Below, in pieces: positions 56,049-64,000 of a stretch of DNA of 64,000 bases. The notes below the pieces were generated by a model, which did no database searches, was not told where the DNA came from, and was given only the letters and a program-made list of their open reading frames with translations. The position numbers and the translations under genes are program-made. Location: the NCBI RefSeq assembly GCF_029227915.1, contig NC_079881.1:10949501-11013500 (forward strand), written 5' to 3'. Position 1 is the stretch's first letter, and every line of letters begins with the position of its first letter. Source of the DNA: Hydractinia symbiolongicarpus (Eukaryota > Cnidaria > Hydrozoa > Anthoathecata > Hydractiniidae).

Positions 56049-57609
56049 AGGGGTCGTCTACAAATTTCGTATGATATTTTATACGAATTTAATTGCTTTT
56101 AATTCGTATAAAAATCGTATACAATTCGTATAGTGTTAAATAGTTATACGATTTTTAAAAAATCTAATACGAATTTTATACGATTTTCATACGAATTGTC
56201 ATACGAATTATATTCTCTTTTATAAGATTTTCATACGAATTGTCATACGAATTATATTCTCTTTCATACGAATTGTCATTCGAATTATATTCTCTTTTAT
56301 ACGAATTTTCATACGAATTATATTTCGTTTTTACACTTTTAAAATGCGATCTAACAAAAACACTTCTATCGCCATTTTTCGTTTTTAAACTTTTAAAATG
56401 CGATCTAAAAAAACATTTCTATCGCCGTTTTTCGTTTTTAAACTTTTAAAATGCGATCTAAAAAAACATTTCTATCGCCGTGTTTCGTTTTTAAACTTTT
56501 TAAAATGCGATCTAAAAAAACATTTCTATCGCCGTTTTTCGTTTTTCAACTTTTAACATGCGATCTAAAAAAACATTTCTATCGCTGTTTTTCGTTTTAA
56601 AACTTTTGAAAATGCGATCTAAAAAACACTTCTATCGCCGTGTTTCGTTTTTAAACTTTTTAAAATGCGATCTAAAAAAACATTTCTATCGCCGTTTTTC
56701 GTTTTTCAACTTTTAACATGCGATCTAAAAAAACATTTCTATCGCCGTTTTTCGTTTTTCAACTTTTAACGTGCGGTCTAAAAAAAACATTTCTATCGCC
56801 GTTTTTCGTTTTAAAACTTTTGAAAATGCGATCTAAAAAAACATTTCTATCGCCGTTTTTCGTTTTTAAACTTTTTAAATGCGATCTAAAAAAATATTTC
56901 TATCGCCGTTTTTCGTTTTTCAACTTTTAACATGCGATCTAAAAAAACATTTCTATCGCCGTTTTTCGTTTTTAAACTTTTGAAAATGCGATCTAAAAAA
57001 AAACATTTCTATCGCCGTTTTTCGTTTTTCAACTTTTAACATGCGATCTAAAAAAACATTTCTATCGCCGTTTTTCGTTTTTAAACTTTTGAAAATGCGA
57101 TCTAAAAAAAACATTTCTATCGCCGTTTTTCGTTTTTCAACTTTTAACATGCAATCTAAAAAAAACATTTCTATCGCCGTTTTTCGTTTTAAAACTTTTA
57201 AAATGCGATCTAAAAAAACATTTCTATCGCCGTTTTTCGTTTTTAAACTTTTAAAATGCGATCTAAAAAATATTTTATTTTGAAACTCATATACGGATTT
57301 AATACAATGTCAAACGATTTTCTTTTTTTTAAAACCATACGCATCTAATTAAAATCTCATACGAATTTTTTGTTAAACTTGTACGAATTTAACTCATACG
57401 AATTTAATTTAAAACTCATACGAATTTAATTTAAAACTCATACGAATTTAATTTAAAACTCATACGAATTTAATTTAAAACTCATACGAATTTTATACGA
57501 ATTTAAAAAAATTTCATACGAATTTAATTACTGTATGGCAAAAGAAAATTTGTATAGCATATACGAATTTTTTTTATACGAATTGCTACGAATTTTGTAG
57601 ATGACCCCT
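56049..57609. mobile_element. Non-autonomous DNA transposon with terminal inverted repeats and an internal satellite
   Basis: Left end AGGGGTCGTCTACAAATTTC and right end, read from the other strand, AGGGGTCATCTACAAAATTC: about 20 bp of terminal inverted repeat with two or three mismatches. Next to both ends are many copies of ATACGAATT and its complement. The centre is a tandem repeat (56335-57275). No transposase is present. Confidence 0.75.
56335..57275. repeat. Tandem repeat, 53-54 bp unit, about 18 copies
   Basis: Each unit carries ATGCGATCTAAAAAAACAT, TTCTATCGCCGTTTTTCGTT and a (T)AAACTTTTAAA link. Single-base indels in the A and T runs set the 53/54 alternation. Near-multiples of three let short repetitive frames stay open on both strands; these are not genes. 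Confidence 0.9.
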
Positions 57610-57815
57610 AAATTATGTGATATAATCTATCATATACTGCATGTACTAAAGCGTTCCACATGAATGTGTGGCACAGTTTACAAAACATACAACGACGTTA
57701 ATGCCAGGTGTTATAGTTACTTGTGACTAAACCAGACAGGTCCCCCTGCCTAGTTAGTAAAAAGGCTATGTGAGCATCTAAAGATACATAAAGTTCTTCA
57801 TATAAATACATTTAA

Positions 57816-57883
57816 GCCCTGTTGGTCTAATGGCTATGACACTCATGTAAATGAGAGATCTAGGTTCAAATCCTGGACAGGGC
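57816..57883 (+). tRNA. tRNA-like sequence, probably a tRNA relic
   Basis: Perfect 7-bp acceptor stem GCCCTGT/ACAGGGC, A-box-like TGGTCTAATGGC and a T arm with loop TTCAAAT between CTAGG and CCTGG. Only 68 nt, and the anticodon arm (CTCATGTAAATGAG) does not give the usual 5-bp stem and 7-nt loop. More likely a relic or SINE head than a working tRNA. Confidence 0.4.
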
Positions 57884-57889
57884 TAGAAA

Positions 57890-59168
57890 AAACATATATA
57901 ATTATCTTGCACCTACAACAACCAAGTAAAAGTATTCCCTCTTTCTCTTTTTTTCCATATCTTGACTTTTTAATGTTGTTGTCATGGCAACAAAGTTATA
58001 TAACTTTTAATCTCAGATTTATCAAAAAATGATAGTTTCTTTTGCGTTATGACCGATTGTTTAAATACTTGTAATGACACATAATTCTGCTAACATGATT
58101 CACATATATTGGCTAGATATAAATTTGAGACCTTTGTTTGAGCTATTGAATTGAAATATTTGGACCTCGATATTTTATATACCCCTGAACTAATATGATA
58201 CATATCTTAGATATATTGAGTAACGTAATCTTTGAGTTGTAGGGGGGAGATTTTCTATGCGTTGCCTAACCCTGCCTTGTTGATTCCTCTTCCTGTTTTC
58301 TTGCATGGCTTTGCCTACCCTTCCTATGCCTTTTCTGTTGCCTGCCTACTACGCCCTTCTTGCCTCTTATGCCTTCTTGCCTATCCTGCCTTGCTGATTC
58401 CTCTTCCTGTTTCCTTGCCTGCCTTTGCAGTGCCCTTTTCTCGTTGTGCTTAATGCCTTTGCCTTGGCAACCTCTTGGCAACACTTTCTATATTGATTGC
58501 TTGTGAACATTTATAGGGGCCCTGTCACCCTCAACGTCTTTAACGCTGCAACCATTTCTATATTGATTTCCAGGAGGAACAGCTCCAGGAAGTTAAAATA
58601 GTAACTAGCTCTCATTCTCAAACCTAACTCTACTCTGTTCTGTGTCCATTACAACACACAGGGCTATAATATGGGATTGGATGCAGCTAGCTAGCTAACC
58701 AGGCAGGAAGCTTGCAGCTCCCGTTTGACGTTTGAGCAGTTATGTTTAGAAAACATGGGACATCAAGACAAGGTGTAAACTGAATCTATCCACTTTCCAA
58801 ATTAAAGTATAACATTTTTAATAATTGTCTTGCAAATTTACTTGCAGTTTGGAATTATAACCTAATACCTTGAAATATTTTGCATTTTAAACAAAACGAC
58901 TAAGATGAGGCAATATTATAGCAAATTAAAGTTGTTGAAGTGAAATCGGAAAAAGTTTGGCTCGTTAAGCCAAAATGTCATAGCATTACGTCATTTGCTG
59001 TGCTTGGTTACATTCTCCTACAAAAACCGTAATTTGAGATTTGAACATTATTATATAGTATATGTGGCAGCGGATTAGTAAACATAAAACAGTGAAAAAC
59101 TCAAAAAAATCGTACAGATCCTATCCTAAGAGATAGTTTAGCTATCAATTTTTAGTTTAATATCAATA
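57890..59168. other. Intergenic, upstream of the WBP2-like gene
   Basis: Holds the pyrimidine-rich repeat at 58255-58470; nothing else recognised. Confidence 0.4.
58255..58470. repeat. Pyrimidine-rich degenerate repeat
   Basis: Repeats of CCTTG/CCTGCC; GATTCCTCTTCCTGTTT occurs at about 58281 and 58398 within two similar blocks of about 117 bp. Low-complexity frames on both strands are not believed. Confidence 0.6.
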
Positions 59169-62100
59169 ATGTCAATCAACAAAATTGATGCCAATGAAGG
59201 TCGACTTACACTCCATGGTGATCAGTAAGTAACTATTCAAAACAGCTGTTTATTTGTTTAAGCAAAGAAAAGACTTTTTGAAAATATACTTTAGCTTCTA
59301 GCTAGCTAGAGCTAGAGAAGCTACAATTGCGTGCATATTTTCTTTAAAAAATAGCAGTTATTTGGCCATTTCTTTAAATGACACCTGTGCTTCGGCCGAT
59401 GTGTACCACGCAACCTAAATGCATTTTTATCAAAATTTCCGTACAAAGCAGAGAAAGAAATTTTTGCAATTTTTAGCATTTGTCATTACATCACATTTGT
59501 TATTCAGGGATGGGAAATCTTCTAGCCAGGAGTTGTAAGTTGTAAGTTCTAGTTTATGGACTTGAAACAATAAAGTTATTTTGGTGAACTTTTCTAAAAA
59601 AACTCAGCATAACAAAATTCAAAATAAAACTCTTATTTAGCTACATTAAATCATGCACAAAAACACGTATCTTCAGAAATTCAATATGGCTACAATCACC
59701 CTTTGTTGTCGCTAAGACACTGAGTGTTGGCATAGGGTCGAGGTCAAAATCACCTTACAGGCAAAATTCCGTGTTTTGTCTGTGAGTTATGAATTTAATA
59801 AAATTGATTTGAAATATTTATATTTATCTTTCTTCCATGTTATATTCTCAGTCTTTTTCAGGAATATTTGAGTAGATGTGCGATGATTCAAACATAAATT
59901 AAGTATTGCGACGTATAGCAATCTTAACTTCCTTTTCTACATTACCAAATAGTATGCACAACTATACTGTCATTTTCATAAAAATTTATTGTTTATTTTT
60001 TAGGTCATCCAAGCAAATATGCAAAAATAATTGTTTTCAAATTAAAAAAAATCTTTATCCATGTGACTTAAATAAAACTTTAAAATTCATTCAGAAAGTT
60101 CAGCTACATTTTAACAAAATTTATACAAAGAAAAATAATAACGCATGTAGGTTTCGTTTTTAAAATTTTTTGAATAAAAAAACACTTGCAGCATGAATTA
60201 TATATATAAATTCGGACTTGCTATGGTTTTCAATTGTTTTGTTGAATTCTCTACAATTAAATCCATGATAAAATATCTGCTCTGCCTGTAAGTGTGGTTT
60301 TGGAGACTTGTTTTGCTCCAGCAACATTCACCTCTGCATTAGTTAAGAACCGCATGGGTGGATTTCTTATGTAAAGACCTGGTTACCAATGATGGGCCAG
60401 GCAAAAGAGTCGGTGAATTAGCTAGGATGGTCAAGTTGGTTATAAATAGACTTGCTTGTGGATTAAAGGGACGAGGATAATTCCATAATTCTGAGATTTA
60501 AAAGTGACCAAGCAGAAAATCAATCAAACATTTTGTCCGACGAAAGTGCATTTTACGTTTAACATGCACCAATCCCAGTCACTTTTATTCTTCAGCTTCA
60601 CAAAGGAAAAAAAATGATACGACTTTTCTATTAATTTCCCAAACTTTGATTTGTGGTGCAAACTTACTTGAGCATGATTTATATTAAATTTAAATTTGGA
60701 AATTTGAAATTTGTTCTCTTCCGAATCATGCATTATTGCCATTGACAAAAGAGGTTTTTAACCAATTTAAAAACTCTTATTAAAAAAATTAAGAATTTTA
60801 ATTTTCCTATATTTTTGTTCTGTTTCCAAGTAAAATTGTTACCTACATGTCTGATTAAATTTCAATATTAAATCATTTATAAAGAAACACTGGTGGTGGA
60901 GACTACACATGCTTCTCCACAGCAAGCAAAATTATTTTTCTGGAAATTGTTTACCAACTTTTTGTCAACGGTGAATGATGTAAAAATTGGATCTCCATTA
61001 TTATGATATATACAACTTTTTGAGTTTTATCGGAACATCTAAAAGACAGGTAATTTAAAATCTAACCCTAAAACTTATTGTAGACACAGTAAAGTTGCTC
61101 TTGGCAGTGTTTTTGAGAATTTTTTGCTTTTGCTAAAACCTTTTATATATATAGCTATAAAAACTGATAAAAAAAGATATCAAGATAAAATTTTAAAAAT
61201 TTGCTTAATTTATGAAAGTGATGAAATGGTGTAAATTTGAAACAATATTGAGAACCTTTAGTCCAGACCCTTGGTGATATTGGCTGAAATGACCCATTTC
61301 TAATAAAATTCATCCCAATATTTATCAAGGTTTGCTTTCAACGACTTAATAAATGGGGCATTCTTAATGTTCAATTGTAAACCTTTCTAATTGTTCATGA
61401 CCCAATATTTAAAAAGTGCCTCCTTATGGTAAAAGTTGCTAATGTTATGGTATCACAATTAATTCGGAAGAATGCATTTATACAGTTTTCATTATCATAT
61501 AAAATTTTGTAGACCATTTTATTATCTCCTCTTTTAAAACTGTAGTTCATACTGGTATTTTGAATTTTCTCAGTCTTTTATTAAAGTATATAAATTATGT
61601 CAAAGTGTATAAACTATTTACTAATTTGAAACAGTTCCTAAGGACACTCAATTTTAACCCAATCTTTTTTAAAAACTGGGTGCCAGGCTGTATTCCAGTA
61701 TTTAATTTGCAGACGAACAAATGAAAAAACAGGTATTTGAATGATGTATAGCTATACAATTTACAATCCTTGGCATAATATATTGGAAACAAAGGCAGAA
61801 TTTTGAGAGTCACAACTATTCCTTTTTCTCTTTTCTTTTTGCTTTCAAGCAACAGGTGGCCATTCAAAAAAGATACACGTGCCCAATTGCTGTAATTCAT
61901 TTCATAATACACACTATGATTAGAAAAAATAACAAAAAATTAGAAAAGAACTTCTCATACTTTTTACTGCTAAAGATGCTCAGTGATAATTATTGTGTTA
62001 ACTTGTAAGCCAAGAAAACCATTACAATAACGAAATAACTTAAGTTTCCAAAAATACATCGCACATGTGAGGAGATCATTTATGAAATGTGTGCGCATTT

Positions 62101-62436
62101 GTGTCACACACCCAGCTTGTGATGACAACACTACATTTATTTAGGTGCAATTTGAGTGTACCTTATGATTACAAGTTGAATGCTCATACAGGAATATGAC
62201 AAGCTTTAAATTAACCAATCAAATACTGATTTTTAAAAGCACTTTCATCAAAGAAACTTGCAAGTTATATTTATATATAACTTTTCAATGTTAATTGATT
62301 ATCTTTTTTAAACAACATTTTAATTTTTAGTGTTCTGCATCATCAAGATCACATTGAATTTGAGCTAGAAGGTGATCGTCTTCCTGCAAACTTAAGAGGT
62401 TGCCACAAAGGAGATATATTCATCACTAATTTGAGA
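59169..62436 (+). CDS. WBP2: WBP2-like GRAM-domain protein, first two exons (gene runs off the window)
   Basis: Exon 1 is 59169-59224 (MSINKIDANEGRLTLHGD plus two bases, donor CA/GTAAGT). Exon 2 is 62331-62436 after a TTTTTAG acceptor, phase 2 to phase 0. The product continues HVLHHQDHIEFELEG, then LRGCHKGDIFITNLR, which aligns with the start of the WBP2 GRAM domain: there too an L(M)SYDHVEL stretch is followed by KGTKKGTVYLTPYR. WBP2 is a WW-domain ligand and transcription co-activator. The next exon should begin with the residues after ITNLR and is not in the window. The 3.1-kb intron between the exons holds no clear gene. Only about 54 residues are visible, so the call depends on a short alignment. 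Confidence 0.65.
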
Positions 62437-62493
62437 GTAAGATGAATTTAGTTTAAAAAATAATATTTTAGGGACTAGTACCCAGCCGGCACA

Positions 62494-62945
62494 AAGATGT
62501 CTAAAAGACGTCTTTTAGACATCTTCCGCATTTCTAAAAGACGTCTTTTTTAGCGCTGATTTGTCCGTCTATAATGCATCTTTTTAAGCGTCTAAAAGAG
62601 GTCTTTTCAAAGATGCATTCCAAAAGATCTCTTTTAGACATCTTTTAAAAGACGTCTTTCCAAAGACGTCTTTTAAACGTTTTAAAGAAATTTTTTTACG
62701 ACGCGTCTTTTTAAAGACGTCTTTTAGACCTTTTACAGATGTAGGAGCGACTAAAATGCATCTTAAATGCAACTTTTTAAATGCATCTTCCCAAAGACTT
62801 CTTTTAGACGTTTTTAAGAAAAACTATTACGACGCGTCTTTTTAAAGACGCCTTTTAGACCTTTTACAGATGTAGAAGCGACTAAAATGCATCTTAAATG
62901 CAACTTCTTAAATGCATCTTGACAAAGACTTCTTTTATCTATCTA
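62494..62945. repeat. Palindrome-rich repeat with a 131-bp tandem duplication
   Basis: Opens with a perfect 32-bp palindrome (62494-62525; half-site AAGATGTCTAAAAGAC). AGACGTCTTTTAGAC variants recur throughout. ACGACGCGTCTTTTTAAAGA recurs at 62698 and 62829 and starts two copies of a block that includes CAGATGTAG.AGCGACTAAA. Lies in the intron after WBP2-like exon 2. Confidence 0.75.
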
Positions 62946-62949
62946 TAAG

Positions 62950-64000
62950 ACGTCTTCCTTTGTTTTTGTTGTTTTTGTAGGCATTTGATAAAATAAATTT
63001 AAGACGTTTACGTTAACGTTTTAAAACGTACATTTTTAATAAATTGCAGAAATAACGACATGAAAGACGACAAATATTTTGCGATAAAAATATTTTGAAC
63101 TTTTTATATCAAACTCGTACAATAAATATATTTTATAATTACATAAATATAATTTAAATATAACCGGAAATAAATAAATAAAATATTATTAATAATCAAC
63201 ACTATACAATTCATTTATATATTCATATTTACAAATTGTGATCATTACAATAATCTGTAATACGAATTCTACTTGTGAACTTATCCATGCTATTTAAAGC
63301 ATAAATTGGAACTCTAGTCGAAAAAATCTTAAGCATATTGAGCTTAGGCCATATGAAAGAGTCACCTTAAAAATTTTGTGAAAGTTGCTAGTAGTTGAAA
63401 TTCGTCGTAACGCTTGCAAGGCCGAAATAAACAAAATAAATATTGGAAATAATAAGGAAGTCTGTTCAGAAGAAACAAAAAGAGATATATTAAATGTATA
63501 AATGACATTCATAAATGAGGTAAGTCGAAAGGGCTTTTTATTTGTTTTTTGGAAATTTATACATTTAAGGTACCCCTTATGTCCCTGATCCTTTGACTGG
63601 GAGCGTTTCGAAGTTTGGTTCCAATTATGCGTCTCATCTCTTGTTCGTTCGCATCTTTAAAACGCTCGTTGACAGATTCTAGAGAGAAAGAAATAGCTTA
63701 TTTCCAGATAAATAATAGATTTTTATAGAAACGTAGTCAGTAAATGTTTGAGAAATAGACCAATGAACCTAACGCGATCATTTGCATACTATGTAATAGC
63801 AAAACGATTTACTCATTATTTTTGTAAATGACTGTAGCACAGTAGAACATTCTTAAAACATTATAACTTGAATCAACCGTGCCTTTCTCAATCAATCTCT
63901 CTATCCAAAAACTAAGAGAAAACACACCATACATAGAAGGGTAACAACGTAATACATCAGCTAATACACGTACCTACTATAATTCTATAAATTAATTTCC
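62950..64000. other. Right-edge AT-rich stretch, probably intron
   Basis: No third exon of the WBP2-like gene was found here, so the intron is taken to run past the window. Confidence 0.4.

Noticed and set aside
56718-57283. Repetitive frames on both strands (KKTFLSPFFVFK-type)
   Set aside because: Produced by the 53-54 bp tandem repeat; no start, composition or context of a gene.
58232-58484. Frames on both strands rich in P/L/C or K/E/Q/R
   Set aside because: Low-complexity translation of the pyrimidine-rich repeat.

Overview
This window is metazoan nuclear DNA, AT-rich, with introns bounded by GT..AG, dispersed transposon relics and no bacterial-style operons. The gene content (an ovothiol enzyme fused to its PLP lyase, Eph-type and CUB-type receptors, claudin-like four-pass proteins, WDR13, a WBP2-like GRAM protein) fits a cnidarian, most probably a hydrozoan. 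That assignment is inference from the genes, not from a search.

Layout. 1-8700 is intergenic and full of repeats: a LINE tail, Helitron-like ends, a TIR element with GAATTTCCGCGC ends, and small fold-back elements with CCTCGTCCCCAG ends. 8707-16798 (+) is a nine-exon gene that splices in frame to 1396 residues: an N-terminal class V PLP lyase (OvoB-like) fused to a sulfoxide synthase plus methyltransferase (OvoA). 17048-18599 holds a repeat with LTR-like flanks. 19413-18943 and 22275-21764 (-) are two claudin-like genes. 26112-32758 (-) is WDR13, rebuilt here as 14 coding exons and 496 residues.

36014-53503 (-) is a large receptor gene: signal peptide, four CUB-type domains (one exon each), one membrane segment, and a long tail with 14 tyrosines made by a run of tiny exons that all begin and end in phase 2. 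The intron between its exons 20 and 21 contains, on the opposite strand, an uninterrupted 617-codon gene (37484-39337) for an Eph-receptor ectodomain with a membrane segment and a kinase-less tail. Its intron 7 contains a decayed Copia-type retrotransposon (43608-47407).

53504-59168 is intergenic and includes a 1.56-kb TIR element packed with about 18 copies of a 53-54 bp repeat, and a tRNA-like sequence. 59169-62436 (+) holds the first two exons of a WBP2-like gene that runs off the right edge.

How the genes relate. OvoB and OvoA carry out the successive steps of ovothiol synthesis, so the fusion puts sulfoxide formation, C-S cleavage and N-methylation in one polypeptide. The CUB receptor and the nested kinase-less Eph-like receptor both have tails with YxxM and other tyrosine motifs. 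They look like receptors that must borrow kinases, and the modular tail exons suggest that splicing can change the CUB receptor's signalling output. No exon has been confirmed by transcript data; the exon models rest on reading frame, splice consensus and similarity to known families.
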